A stretch of DNA of 64,000 nt from Sphingobium boeckii (GTDB taxonomy: Bacteria; Pseudomonadota; Alphaproteobacteria; Sphingomonadales; Sphingomonadaceae). A program made the translations under genes and the position numbers. The stretch lies in the NCBI RefSeq assembly GCF_014199215.1, contig NZ_JACIJC010000002.1, positions 496,001 through 560,000 of the forward strand, given 5' to 3'. The notes under the pieces were generated by a model. That model saw nothing but the letters and a program-made list of their open reading frames with translations. It did not search any database and had not been told where the DNA came from. Positions 1-8,751 of the stretch are shown here, piece after piece. Numbering within the stretch: position 1 is the stretch's first letter; each line of letters begins with the position of its first letter.

Positions 1-1
1 T

Positions 2-1486
2 TCGTGGCGCAACACGCGCCGGGCGATTTTGGCCGTATTGGCGCTGGCCTTCGCCTTGAGGGCTGGCGTCGCGCTAATCCCCGCAATGATCCATCCCGAC
101 GAGATTTTTCAATATCTCGAACAGGCGCATCGCCTGATTTTCGGCAATGGCGTCGTCAGTTGGGAATATCGCTACAATATGCGGGGCTGGCTGTTTCCCG
201 TCATGTTGAGCGGCCCTATGTGGCTCGGCCACACGATCGCGCCGGACACCAGCCTGTATATCGTCCTGCCCAAACTGTTGGTGGCCATCTTTTCTCTCGG
301 CGTCGTCGCGGCGGCCTATGCGCTGGGGCGGCGATGGTCGCCGCTTCATGCGATCATCACGATGTTCGTTGCAGCCGTCTGGTTCGAATGCGTCTATTTC
401 GGCGCGCATACCCTGAGCGAAACGATCGCGGTGGCGGCGGTAATGGCGGCGACAGCGCTCATGGCGGCGGACAATGCCTCCGGACGGCGACTGATGCTGG
501 CGGGCTGGCTGCTTGGCCTAGGCGTGATCTTCCGCTTCCATTATGCGCCGGCGATAGGGATTTTCGTGATCCTTTCCTGCGCTCTGCAATGGCGCAGCCG
601 ATGGCTGCCACTCATCATGGGCGGCTTCATCGCATTGACGATTGGAGGACTGATCGATCTCGCCATGGGCCTGACGCCCTATGGCTGGATCCTGGAGAAT
701 TTTCATCAGAATATCACGGTGGATCGCGCGGCCGGCTTTGGCGTCTCGGGGCCGATCGCGTATTTCACATTCTACACGCGCAGTTGGGGCATCTGGCTTC
801 TGCCGATTCTCTTATGCCTGATGCCCGTAATCAAGCGGCACAGGGCGCTGTTCTGGATGGCCATGGTCAATCTGCTCATCCATTCGATGATTGGGCACAA
901 GGAATATAGGTTCATATTGTTGACCACTACGATCCTCGTGATTCTCGCAGCCATCGGCTCGGTGGAGATCATGCAGATGATCAGGCACCGTCTCTCCGTG
1001 CCAGCCGCGCGATTTACCCCCGTGGCGCTGTTGTTGCTCTGGACGGGCGCGTCCGCCACCGCTGCGTCCAGTGACTATATGCGTCCGCGCTGGACCGCTT
1101 ATGGTGCCAGCTTCCACAGCTTTCAGGCGCTACGTGCCATGCCGGGCATTTGTGGCATCGCGATCTACGATCTCGAATTCTGGCAGACCGGGGGATATTC
1201 CTATCTCCACAAGGCGCTGCCACTCTATTCGGTGAGCAGCGAAGCAGGAGAGATGGCCCCCAAAGCCGCAACCAAGGCCTATAACGCCATCCTGGCACCC
1301 TCGCGATCGCAATCACGTCTACCCGAGGCTTTTGCCAAGCGCGATTGTTTCACGTTGCCGGACCAGAATATCGGCGATGACTATGGTCCCGCCCATCTGT
1401 GCATCTTCATCCGCCCCGGGGGCTGCGATCCAGCCGCCGCGCCGGAACAGCGGCTGGATCAAGTCATGCGGCGGCTGGATATTTGA
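2..1486 (+). CDS. GT22 (Alg9/GPI-type) mannosyltransferase-like membrane protein, possibly 5' partial
   Basis: This is a polytopic membrane protein with the layout of glycosyltransferase family 22, the dolichol/lipid-linked mannosyltransferases related to eukaryotic ALG9 and PIG-B. Counting from a TTG at base 29, an early HPDE motif (about residues 22-25) is followed by WEYRYNMRGWLFP near residues 45-57. These match the conserved first luminal loop of the family, which carries the acidic catalytic residue. Many hydrophobic segments follow up to a soluble C-terminal tail. The frame stays open to base 2, so the true start may lie outside the window. The acceptor is unknown. Presumably it adds a sugar from a lipid-linked donor to an envelope glycan. 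Confidence 0.7.
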   Translation, partial: SWRNTRRAILAVLALAFALRAGVALIPAMIHPDEIFQYLEQAHRLIFGNGVVSWEYRYNMRGWLFPVMLSGPMWLGHTIAPDTSLYIVLPKLLVAIFSLGVVAAAYALGRRWSPLHAIITMFVAAVWFECVYFGAHTLSETIAVAAVMAATALMAADNASGRRLMLAGWLLGLGVIFRFHYAPAIGIFVILSCALQWRSRWLPLIMGGFIALTIGGLIDLAMGLTPYGWILENFHQNITVDRAAGFGVSGPIAYFTFYTRSWGIWLLPILLCLMPVIKRHRALFWMAMVNLLIHSMIGHKEYRFILLTTTILVILAAIGSVEIMQMIRHRLSVPAARFTPVALLLLWTGASATAASSDYMRPRWTAYGASFHSFQALRAMPGICGIAIYDLEFWQTGGYSYLHKALPLYSVSSEAGEMAPKAATKAYNAILAPSRSQSRLPEAFAKRDCFTLPDQNIGDDYGPAHLCIFIRPGGCDPAAAPEQRLDQVMRRLDI

Positions 1487-1492
1487 TGTCGG

Positions 1493-2572
1493 TCAAAGCC
1501 CCAGCGAAGCCTTGATATCGTTCCAGGCGACCAGCTTGAAATTCTGTGCGCCGGCCGCGTTGAAGCCATCCTGCGCGATGAAGAGACCGCCGGGATAGGC
1601 TGGGCCGAAATCGCCGAGCATCAATTCGATGCCGTCGGTTTCCTCCGTGCCGCCCACCACGCCGGCAGCGATGCGGAAGCGGCCGACATAGCTTTCATCC
1701 GCGATGCGATAGAGCGTGTAGGCATTGTCCCCCTGGCTGGAGACGACGACATAGCCTTGCGCCTCGCCGATTGCGGCAATCGCCACGCCCTCGGCGTCGG
1801 CCACGATATTCTTGCCGTCCGCCGCAGCGATCTTCGCCGGTGTCAGTCCACCTGCGGCTGACGCATCGAAGCGCCACAGGCCGACATCTTCTTCTGCCAC
1901 ATAAAGTCGCCCCGTGCGGTCATCCGCCGCGCAACCCTCGGACTGCGTGCCGAGCTTCATCGTGCGCACGATCGTGCCCGAAGCCGCCCCCCCAGCCGTA
2001 TCCAGCGCGATCTGATTGATCGTGCCATCCTTCAGCACGATGAACGCATAGACGCCCGCAGTATCGCGGTACATGCACACGCCATAAGCCTCGCCTGCGC
2101 CGCCCGCGACCGTACCCAGCGCCGTTAGCTTCGCGCTGGCTGGATCGAGCCGAAACAAGGCCAATTTGGCATTCAGCGGATCATTGCGATCGCTCGCCAC
2201 CACGAGGATGCCGGACGTGCCGTTGATCGTCACGCCGTCCTTCAGATCGACATTGTTGACCCGGCCCGCATCGAGAAAATCGCGCACCTTGCCATCCAGG
2301 CCATAGACATACAGCCCAGCCTTCTTGTCCGTGCCGATGATCAGGCTTGCCGCGGGATCCGCCGCATTGCGCCAGATGGCGGGATCATCCGCCGCATCGG
2401 CATTGGACGTGCCCACCGGCACCGTCTCGCCCCTTGCGGTGACTGATACCGCCGGCGTGGCGTTGGCAATACGGGTTTCGATCGGCACTTCAGCAGTTGC
2501 GCACGCCGTCACTGTCAAAAAAGTGCAACACAAAGAAATAAAACTGAAATGATTAAGTCGCGAATGAGTCAC
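1493..2572 (-). CDS. beta-propeller phytase (3-phytase), lipoprotein
   Basis: This 359-residue protein resembles beta-propeller phytases (myo-inositol hexakisphosphate 3-phosphohydrolases), calcium-dependent enzymes that release phosphate from phytate. Near the N-terminus DAADDPAIW is followed by a GTDKKAGLYVYGLDGK stretch, both typical of the first blades. The protein begins with a GTG codon (MTHSRLNHFS), a hydrophobic segment and a VTAC lipobox with Cys24, so it is predicted to be a lipid-anchored exported protein. It is divergent from a TonB-dependent receptor gene, an arrangement reported for other phytase genes. A Pho-box-like repeat lies inside its signal-peptide codons. The family call is firm; phytate as the substrate is inferred from the family. 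Confidence 0.88.
   Translation of the reverse strand: MTHSRLNHFSFISLCCTFLTVTACATAEVPIETRIANATPAVSVTARGETVPVGTSNADAADDPAIWRNAADPAASLIIGTDKKAGLYVYGLDGKVRDFLDAGRVNNVDLKDGVTINGTSGILVVASDRNDPLNAKLALFRLDPASAKLTALGTVAGGAGEAYGVCMYRDTAGVYAFIVLKDGTINQIALDTAGGAASGTIVRTMKLGTQSEGCAADDRTGRLYVAEEDVGLWRFDASAAGGLTPAKIAAADGKNIVADAEGVAIAAIGEAQGYVVVSSQGDNAYTLYRIADESYVGRFRIAAGVVGGTEETDGIELMLGDFGPAYPGGLFIAQDGFNAAGAQNFKLVAWNDIKASLGL
2512..2529 (+). promoter_or_regulatory. candidate Pho box upstream of the TonB-dependent receptor
   Basis: Two 7-bp direct repeats, CTGTCAA and GTGCAAC, are separated by AAAA, giving the 11-bp period expected for PhoB. Over 18 positions this differs at only three bases from the Pho box before pstS in the same window. 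It lies about 130 bases upstream of the receptor start, inside the phytase signal-peptide codons on the opposite strand. PhoB binding is an inference. Confidence 0.5.
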
Positions 2573-2610
2573 GGTTGCTTCCTATTGGCCCCAGTTGAAG
2601 GCGTTCCTAC

Positions 2611-2620
2611 ACAATATTGT
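2611..2620. promoter_or_regulatory. perfect 10-bp palindrome in the phytase/receptor intergenic region
   Basis: ACAATATTGT is a perfect palindrome between the divergent phytase and receptor genes. It is AT-rich in a GC-rich setting, so it may be an operator or part of a promoter. A chance occurrence cannot be excluded. Confidence 0.3.
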
Positions 2621-2657
2621 TGGGACGTCAAATTCCAGAATAACTCCATCGGGGGCA

Positions 2658-4940
2658 ATGATGACTATAAAGAAACTGCTGTTGGCAGGAAGCATTCTCG
2701 CGCCATTCATGCTGGCAAGCCCAGTGTATGCAGAAGACGTTGCAGCAGCAGTGGCTGAAGCCAGTGACGAGTCTTCGCCTGAAGCGACTGAGACCGCGGC
2801 CGAGATCATCGTGAACGGCGATATCGCCTTCCGCAATCGCACGGAGGATGCCAATCCCGTGCTCTCCTACGATCTCGAATATTTTCAGCGTTTCGAGCCT
2901 GTCTCGGTCGGCGAGATGCTCAAGCGCGTCCCCGGCGTGACCTTCACGTCGGACGTTTTGGAATATGACGGTGCCCAGATGCGCGGCCTGCCGCCAGGCT
3001 TCACGCAGGTGCTGATCAACGGCCGCCGCGCTCCCGGTGGTGAATCGGATCGCAGCTTCTTCGTGGATCGCATCCCCGCCGAACTGGTCGAGCGCATCGA
3101 AATCGTTCGCGCGCCGCGCGCCGATCAGCCCAGCGAAGGCATTGCCGGCACGCTGAACGTGATCACCAAGGAATCAGCGACCTTCCAGGGCGGCTTCGCC
3201 AAGGCCGGCATGTTGATCAATGAAGATGGCGGCGTCCGTCCCTCTGGCGCGCTGGCTTATGCCGGCAAGCTGGGTGATGCGACCAGCTTCTGGATCGCCG
3301 GCAATTATCAGGAACGCCGCAATCCCAAGAAAAAGGTGTCGCTGCGTTTTTCCGATTTCACGACCGGTCCGCTCGATGAGACCAATGACGACTTCGACAA
3401 TACCGAGCTTCAGGACGATACCCGCGATGGCCGCGATATTTCCGGCAATGCGGAAATCACGCATCAGTTTGCGGGCGGCGGACGCATCCGCATCGGAGGC
3501 TTCGTGGTCGATACCAATCGCGACGAGGATGAGACTTCGCTGACCTATGAGGGTGGCGATCTCGATTTCGACGGTGCCGAAGTGCAGCATGAAGACATCC
3601 ACCAGAAAACCTATGCGATCACATCGGATGCCGTGATCCCGATCGGCGGACTGGAACTCGGGCTGGCAGCGAGCTGGAATGGCTATCGCGAAAATACCGA
3701 TGTGATCTTGTCCGAAGCGGGTGACGAGGATCTTTCGGATCTGGCAATCGTGGAAACCGAAGCGCTGGACATCAAGGACGATGAATATACCGGCACGCTC
3801 AGCCTGACCTATGGCAAGGATACGCCTTTCCGCATCAAGGGCGGCATCGATCTGCTGAGCAAGACGCGCAACGGTGCCAACACCGTGTTCAACGTGGAAG
3901 ATGATGAGGCCGAAGATCCCGATCCCGCGGTGAATTTCCGGATCAAGGAAAAGCGCTACGATCCCTATGTGCGGCTGACCTTCGAGCCTTCCAGCGCATT
4001 GAGCCTGGATGCCGGTCTCCGCTATGAAATCACCCGCCGCACCACCACGAATGCTGGTGATAGCGTGTCCTACAACAGCGAATCGCTTAACCCCTCCTTC
4101 CATGCGCGCTATGCGGTCGGCGGCGCGGATCAGATCCGCTTTTCGGTCGCGCGCACGGTGCGCCGGCCAAGCTACGATCTGATTTCGCCTTATGAGCAAG
4201 AGGAAAGCCCGGGCGATGACGACATCACGATCGGCAATCCGGCGCTCAAGAACGAACGGGCCTGGGGCGTGGACCTTGGTTATGAGCACAGCCTGGGCAG
4301 CCGCGGCATCTTCGGCGTCAATGCGTTCTACCGCAAGATCAGTGATCTGACCGAATTGGTCGCCGGCGATGACGTTCTCGATGATGATGGCGATCCGATC
4401 GGCAGCTATTACACGCCGCAGAATATCGGGAGCGGCAAGGTCTGGGGTTTGGAGTTGGATTTCTCCGCGCCGCTGACCGCGCTGGGGATGCCCGATACCG
4501 GCCTGTTCGCCAACTACACCTATCTGGACAGCGAAACGACCGATCCGTTCACGAGTGAAAAGCGCCGGTTCAACAATCAGCCGCATCACGTCTACAACAT
4601 TGGCTTCATCCAGACGGTTCGCGCGGCGGACGCCAGCTTTGGTGCCACCATCTCGGGTCGCAGCAAAGCGGTGGAAAGCAATTTCGATGAAACCGTCGAG
4701 CTGAGCTACACGCCCGATCTGGAAGCTTTTGTCGAAAAGCGCTTCGGCACCAATTTCGTGCTGCGCCTGTCGGCCCAAAATCTGCTCAACCGCAAGAAGA
4801 AGGAAGCGTTCCTGAAATATGACGGGGATAGCTATGACGAAATTTTGGCCAATCGCGCGGCAGGCGATGTCGATGAATATGAGCGTGAGCAGGAACAATC
4901 GGGCCGCCTGTTCCAGGTGACCTTGCGCGCCGCCTTCTAA
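2658..4940 (+). CDS. TonB-dependent outer-membrane receptor
   Basis: This 760-residue outer-membrane receptor is predicted to import a ligand with energy from TonB. The chosen ATG (2658) follows a GGGGG ribosome site and gives a clean 25-residue signal peptide (MMTIKKLLLAGSILAPFMLASPVYA). An upstream in-frame ATG at 2595 would put about 21 non-signal residues in front. A plug domain follows, with VGEMLKRVPGVTF, QMRGLPPGFTQVLINGRR and RIEIVRAPRADQPSEGIAGTLNVITK at about residues 65-170. After it come long beta-barrel repeats and a terminal aromatic residue (LRAAF) typical of outer-membrane barrels. The divergent phytase suggests an organophosphate such as phytate or a breakdown product as ligand, which is an inference. 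Confidence 0.9.
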   Translation: MMTIKKLLLAGSILAPFMLASPVYAEDVAAAVAEASDESSPEATETAAEIIVNGDIAFRNRTEDANPVLSYDLEYFQRFEPVSVGEMLKRVPGVTFTSDVLEYDGAQMRGLPPGFTQVLINGRRAPGGESDRSFFVDRIPAELVERIEIVRAPRADQPSEGIAGTLNVITKESATFQGGFAKAGMLINEDGGVRPSGALAYAGKLGDATSFWIAGNYQERRNPKKKVSLRFSDFTTGPLDETNDDFDNTELQDDTRDGRDISGNAEITHQFAGGGRIRIGGFVVDTNRDEDETSLTYEGGDLDFDGAEVQHEDIHQKTYAITSDAVIPIGGLELGLAASWNGYRENTDVILSEAGDEDLSDLAIVETEALDIKDDEYTGTLSLTYGKDTPFRIKGGIDLLSKTRNGANTVFNVEDDEAEDPDPAVNFRIKEKRYDPYVRLTFEPSSALSLDAGLRYEITRRTTTNAGDSVSYNSESLNPSFHARYAVGGADQIRFSVARTVRRPSYDLISPYEQEESPGDDDITIGNPALKNERAWGVDLGYEHSLGSRGIFGVNAFYRKISDLTELVAGDDVLDDDGDPIGSYYTPQNIGSGKVWGLELDFSAPLTALGMPDTGLFANYTYLDSETTDPFTSEKRRFNNQPHHVYNIGFIQTVRAADASFGATISGRSKAVESNFDETVELSYTPDLEAFVEKRFGTNFVLRLSAQNLLNRKKKEAFLKYDGDSYDEILANRAAGDVDEYEREQEQSGRLFQVTLRAAF

Positions 4941-4952
4941 ACCCGCCCGGTA

Positions 4953-4988
4953 CGGAGAACCTTACGCACGCACGCGTAGGGTTCTCCG
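4953..4988. terminator. strong hairpin between convergent genes
   Basis: Arms 4953-4967 and 4974-4988 pair over 15 bp with one G-U-type wobble and a 6-nt loop. They lie between the receptor stop codon and the convergent small membrane-protein gene. There is no clear T-run, so a bidirectional terminator role is likely but not certain. Confidence 0.65.
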
Positions 4989-4993
4989 GCCGC

Positions 4994-5191
4994 TCAATGA
5001 ATCTTCAGCGCAGCGCCCGCCAGCATCAGCGCGCAGAGCACGCCCATCACCGTGATAAAACTCCAGGGCATGAATCCCACCTTGTCGGGGTCGCGACGGC
5101 GGTTACGCCGCCAGTCTGCAAAGCTCGCGAACAGTGCGATCGCGGCGGAACTTCCCGCCAAAGTCCATAGATGCACTTGCCAGCCTTCCAC
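4994..5191 (-). CDS. small two-segment membrane protein of unknown function
   Basis: The frame encodes about 65 residues from a GTG at 5191 (VEGWQVHLWTLAGSS). There are two hydrophobic segments joined by a basic linker (WRRNRRRDPDKVG). The frame can be extended upstream to an ATG at 5377, but that would overlap the divergent methyltransferase gene on the other strand. The shorter start avoids this and leaves a GGAG about a dozen bases upstream. I do not recognise the family. The two hydrophobic stretches in an otherwise basic protein argue for a real inner-membrane protein rather than a chance frame. Confidence 0.5.
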   Translation of the reverse strand: MEGWQVHLWTLAGSSAAIALFASFADWRRNRRRDPDKVGFMPWSFITVMGVLCALMLAGAALKIH

Positions 5192-5234
5192 ACCATCGCC
5201 ACACTCTGCTCCATCAAATAGTATTGGAGACGAG

Positions 5235-6044
5235 ATGCGCCACCCCCTGTTGCTTTCCGCCGCGCTGATTTTTGCCAGCGCCCCCGCCCTTGCGCAGCAT
5301 GAGGGCCATATGATGCCCGCCGATACGGCCGCGCTCAAGACGGCCATCGCCGCGCCCACGCGAACCCCGGCAAACACCCCGCGCGATCAATATCGCCACC
5401 CCGCCGAAACGCTCGCCTTCTTCGGCGTGAAGCCCGGCGCTGTCGTGGTCGAAGCCCTGCCGGGCGGCGGCTGGTATACCGAAATCCTGGCCCCGTATCT
5501 GGCGAAGAGCGGCACGCTGTATCTTGCGCAATCTGAAGGCAAGGGCCGGGATAGACTGACCGCCAAATTCGCCGCCGATACGGCGACCTATGGCAAGGTG
5601 AAATTCTCCGAATTTCCGATGAAGGGCACCGCGATCCCCGATGGCAGTGCTGATGTGGTGCTCACCTTCCGCAATGTCCACAATCTGATCATGGACAAGG
5701 ATACCACCGTGCCCGATCAGGCTTTCGCCGGCTTTTTCCGCGCGTTGAAGCCCGGTGGCGTGTTGGGCGTGGTCGATCATCGCCTGCCCGAAGATCGGGA
5801 TATCGCGCTCGAAAAAAGCAGCGGTTATCTGAAGCGCTCGACGATCGTCGCGCTGGCGGAAAAGGCCGGCTTCAAACTCGCCGGCGAAACCGAGATCAAT
5901 GCCAATCCCAAGGATACTGCGGATTGGGCCAAGGGCGTCTGGACGCTCCCGCCCACCCTGGCCAATGGCGATGTGGACAAGGCGAAATATCAGGCCATCG
6001 GTGAAAGCGACCGCATGACGCTGAAATTCGTGAAGCCCAAGTAG
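5235..6044 (+). CDS. exported class I SAM-methyltransferase-fold protein
   Basis: This 269-residue protein starts at an ATG with GGAGA five bases upstream. A signal peptide (MRHPLLLSAALIFASAPALA) is followed by a His/Met-rich start (QHEGHMMP). The body has a Rossmann methyltransferase layout: motif I-like VVVEALPGGGWYTEIL, then a DVVLTFRNVHNL strand and an ALKPGGVLGVVDHR strand-turn. The family resembles the predicted methyltransferases of COG4798. A signal peptide on a SAM-dependent fold is odd, because SAM is cytoplasmic. The protein may therefore use the fold for another purpose or receive SAM in an unknown way. The fold is clear, the substrate unknown. Confidence 0.75.
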   Translation: MRHPLLLSAALIFASAPALAQHEGHMMPADTAALKTAIAAPTRTPANTPRDQYRHPAETLAFFGVKPGAVVVEALPGGGWYTEILAPYLAKSGTLYLAQSEGKGRDRLTAKFAADTATYGKVKFSEFPMKGTAIPDGSADVVLTFRNVHNLIMDKDTTVPDQAFAGFFRALKPGGVLGVVDHRLPEDRDIALEKSSGYLKRSTIVALAEKAGFKLAGETEINANPKDTADWAKGVWTLPPTLANGDVDKAKYQAIGESDRMTLKFVKPK

Positions 6045-6065
6045 AGATTGGATATCGGAACCTGA

Positions 6066-6137
6066 CCGTTTGTCCCGAGCGTAGTCGAGGGACGTGGGCG
6101 CTGTTCCACGTCCCTCGACTACGCTCGGGACAAACGG
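6066..6137. repeat. REP-like palindrome, perfect 32-bp arms (copy 1)
   Basis: Arms 6066-6097 and 6106-6137 are perfect reverse complements around an 8-base loop. Each arm starts CCGTTTGTCCCGAGCG. A near-identical element occurs at 8660-8733. It lies between the convergent methyltransferase-like gene and ligD and could stop transcription from both sides. Confidence 0.92.
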
Positions 6138-6158
6138 AACGTCTGTGCTGTGTGCCTC

Positions 6159-8639
6159 TCACAAATCAGGCAGCCTCTGCGCGGCCTCACCCCAGCCTTT
6201 CAGCGCCTTGGACGTCGCGCGCTCCAGCAAGAGATCCGCGTCCTTCACGCTGAACCGCGACGGCGTGTCGATCGTCTCCAACTCTTCCCAGCTCACCGGT
6301 GCCGATACCGGTGCACCCGGCCGTGCACGCGCCGAATAGGGCAGAATGGCGGTCGCGCCGCGCTGGTTGCGCAGCCAGTCGATAAAGATCAGCCCCTTGC
6401 GCTTGGCCTTGGACATGGTGGCGATGAAGCGGTCCGGCTCGGACTGTGCCAGCGCCTGTGCAAAGCGCTGTGCAAAATCCTTGACCGCGGGCCACTCCGC
6501 ATCGGGGATCAGCGGCACCACGACATGCACGCCCTTTCCACCCGAAAGCAAGGGGAAACTGGCCAGCCCGATATCCTCCAGATGCCGCCTGATATCGACC
6601 GCAGCCTTCTTCACGTCTTCGAACGTCAACGCGGTATCCGGATCGAGATCGAAGATCATCCGGTCCGCTTTTTCCACATCGCCGATTGACGATCCCCAGC
6701 CATGGAATTCGATCGTGCCCATCTGCACGCAGGCGATCAGCCCGGCGCTATCCTCCACATACAGATAGGGCTCGGTGCCGCCGTCCTTTTCGCGGATATC
6801 GACATGATGGACATGGTCACCAAAGCTGCCCGCATCATGCTTCTGAAAGAAGCAGTGCTTGGCACGACCTTGCGGACAGCGCACCAGGCTGATCGGGCGG
6901 CGCAGCGCCCATTCGGCCATGACCGGGCCGACGGATTCATAATAGGCTGCGAGATCGCCCTTGGTCACCTTCGATTCGGGGAAGATCATCCGGTCTGCGC
7001 TACTGATCTTCACAATGGGCGCGGCCATATGCTGCACGGGTTTCTCCGGCTTTACCGCGCTGGCGGGCTTGTCGTCCCGCAACCCGATAAAGCTCGCATG
7101 GCGCACCACATTGTCCGCGGTAAATTCCGCAAAGGCGATTTCGGCGACCAGCTTGGGGGCCACCCAATGTGCCTCCCGTACCGCCGCACGCGGTGCCTCC
7201 ACGGTCGCGGTCTGTCTTTCGATCTTCTGCAATTGAGCCAGTAGCGTCTCGGCGGTGTCCAGATCGAAACCCGTCCCGACCTTGCCGGCGTAACGCAGCC
7301 CATCATCGTCATTCACGCCGAGCAGCAGGGATTTGAGATTGCGCCCCTTCGCTCCGCTGGCCAGCCATCCGACGATCACGAATTCCTGCCGCCGGGTGCA
7401 TTTCACCTTGAGCCACATTTTCGTGCGCATTCCCCGATAGGGCGCATCCGCCTTTTTGGAGATAATCCCCTCCTGCCCCGCCCCGCACAGCGCATCGAAC
7501 AGCTTTTCACCCGATCCCAACATGTGATCGGCATAGACGATCGGCTCCTGCACCCCGGCCAATAACGCCGCCAGGCGCTCCTTGCGCGTGATATTGGGCA
7601 GTCCGGTGAGATCTTGTCCCTCGAGCGAGAGCAGATCGAAGGCGAAAAGCGTGAGGTCGCCGTCGCCTTGCTTGAGCGCGGCCTGCAATCCGGAAAAGCT
7701 GGGATTGCCCTCGGCATCCAGCTTCACGATCTCGCCGTCGATCAACGCCGGCGGCAGATCGAGCGCCATGGCGGCATCGGCAATTGCCTGAAACTTGTCC
7801 GTCCAGTCCAGACCACTGCGCGTGTAGATTTTCGCCTGCCCGGCAGAAACTGCCAATTGGCAGCGATAGCCATCGTATTTTACCTCGTGCAGCCATCCCG
7901 ATCCGGCTGGAACGCTATCGACGAGGGTCGCGAGCTGGGGCTTGCGAAAGGCGGGCAGCGTGGCAGCGGTTTGGCGCGGCTTCGGCTTGGGGCTGGCCGT
8001 GCTGGCTTTGATCATGGCGGCATCGAACGCCTTGCCGCGCTTGCCCTTCAGCGACGTTTCGGGCGCATTGGCTTCGATTTCCGCCATCGTCCGCCCAGTC
8101 GCGACGCTGGTCAGCGCACGCCCCACCAGATCGTCTGATCCCGCCGAAAAGGCGTCATCCACCTTGCGCAACAGCCAGTTTTCGCGCTTCTCGCCGGGGC
8201 GCGGCTTCATGCGGACCAGCAGCCATTCGCCCTTCATCCTCTCTCCGTACAGCGTGAAATGGAGATGCCCCTCTTCGATCGTCTTGCTGGGATCCTTGCC
8301 CGGCAGCGAGGCCCATGTGCCGCGATCCCAAAGCATCACGGTGCCGCCGCCATATTCGCCCTTGGGGATCGTCCCTTCGAACGTCGCATAGCTCAGTGGG
8401 TGATCTTCGGTGCGCACTGCCAGGCGCTTGTCATCCGGATTGGGGCTGGGGCCGCGCGTCACCGCCCAGCTTTTCAACACGCCATCCAGCTCAAGCCGGA
8501 AATCGAAATGCAGCCGGGTCGCATCGTGCTTCTGGACCATGAAGCTATTGCCCTTGGCCTTGGCGCGCGTGCCCTTGGGCTCGGCGGTTTTGCCGAAATC
8601 GCGCTTGGCGTTGTAGGTGGCAAGGGGGTCGTTAGCCAT
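6159..8639 (-). CDS. ligD: DNA ligase D, multifunctional end-joining ligase
   Basis: This 826-residue enzyme carries out end processing, gap filling and sealing in bacterial non-homologous end joining with Ku. Three domains follow in order. The 3'-phosphoesterase domain (about 1-190) contains KHDATRLHFDFRLELDG and a GEYGGGT stretch. The ATP-dependent ligase domain (about 230-520) has adenylation Lys254 in EVKYDGYR. The primase-type polymerase domain (about 545-826) has metal-binding DLDPD at 664-668 and SGGKGVHVVVPL shortly after. All three catalytic signatures look intact, so the enzyme should be full length and active. ku lies just upstream on the same strand, separated by a palindrome, and a second copy of that palindrome follows the gene. 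Confidence 0.97.
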   Translation of the reverse strand: MANDPLATYNAKRDFGKTAEPKGTRAKAKGNSFMVQKHDATRLHFDFRLELDGVLKSWAVTRGPSPNPDDKRLAVRTEDHPLSYATFEGTIPKGEYGGGTVMLWDRGTWASLPGKDPSKTIEEGHLHFTLYGERMKGEWLLVRMKPRPGEKRENWLLRKVDDAFSAGSDDLVGRALTSVATGRTMAEIEANAPETSLKGKRGKAFDAAMIKASTASPKPKPRQTAATLPAFRKPQLATLVDSVPAGSGWLHEVKYDGYRCQLAVSAGQAKIYTRSGLDWTDKFQAIADAAMALDLPPALIDGEIVKLDAEGNPSFSGLQAALKQGDGDLTLFAFDLLSLEGQDLTGLPNITRKERLAALLAGVQEPIVYADHMLGSGEKLFDALCGAGQEGIISKKADAPYRGMRTKMWLKVKCTRRQEFVIVGWLASGAKGRNLKSLLLGVNDDDGLRYAGKVGTGFDLDTAETLLAQLQKIERQTATVEAPRAAVREAHWVAPKLVAEIAFAEFTADNVVRHASFIGLRDDKPASAVKPEKPVQHMAAPIVKISSADRMIFPESKVTKGDLAAYYESVGPVMAEWALRRPISLVRCPQGRAKHCFFQKHDAGSFGDHVHHVDIREKDGGTEPYLYVEDSAGLIACVQMGTIEFHGWGSSIGDVEKADRMIFDLDPDTALTFEDVKKAAVDIRRHLEDIGLASFPLLSGGKGVHVVVPLIPDAEWPAVKDFAQRFAQALAQSEPDRFIATMSKAKRKGLIFIDWLRNQRGATAILPYSARARPGAPVSAPVSWEELETIDTPSRFSVKDADLLLERATSKALKGWGEAAQRLPDL

Positions 8640-8659
8640 TTCGATTTCCAGCCCCCGAC

Positions 8660-8733
8660 CCGTTTGTCCCGAGCGAAGTCGCGGGACGCGGGACTAAGCA
8701 CCTGCGTCCCGCGACTTCGCTCGGGACAAACGG
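8660..8733. repeat. REP-like palindrome, 30-bp arms (copy 2)
   Basis: Arms 8660-8689 and 8704-8733 are perfect reverse complements around a 14-base loop. The sequence differs from copy 1 at only a few arm positions. It lies in the gap between ku and ligD on the same transcript direction, so it may trim or stabilise mRNA between the two genes. Confidence 0.92.
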
Positions 8734-8751
8734 TTGCAGGGCGGACATCCG

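Noticed and set aside
3174-4898. 574-codon open frame on the minus strand inside the TonB receptor gene
   Set aside because: It is antisense to a clear receptor gene, has no recognised domain and reflects codon bias on the opposite strand.
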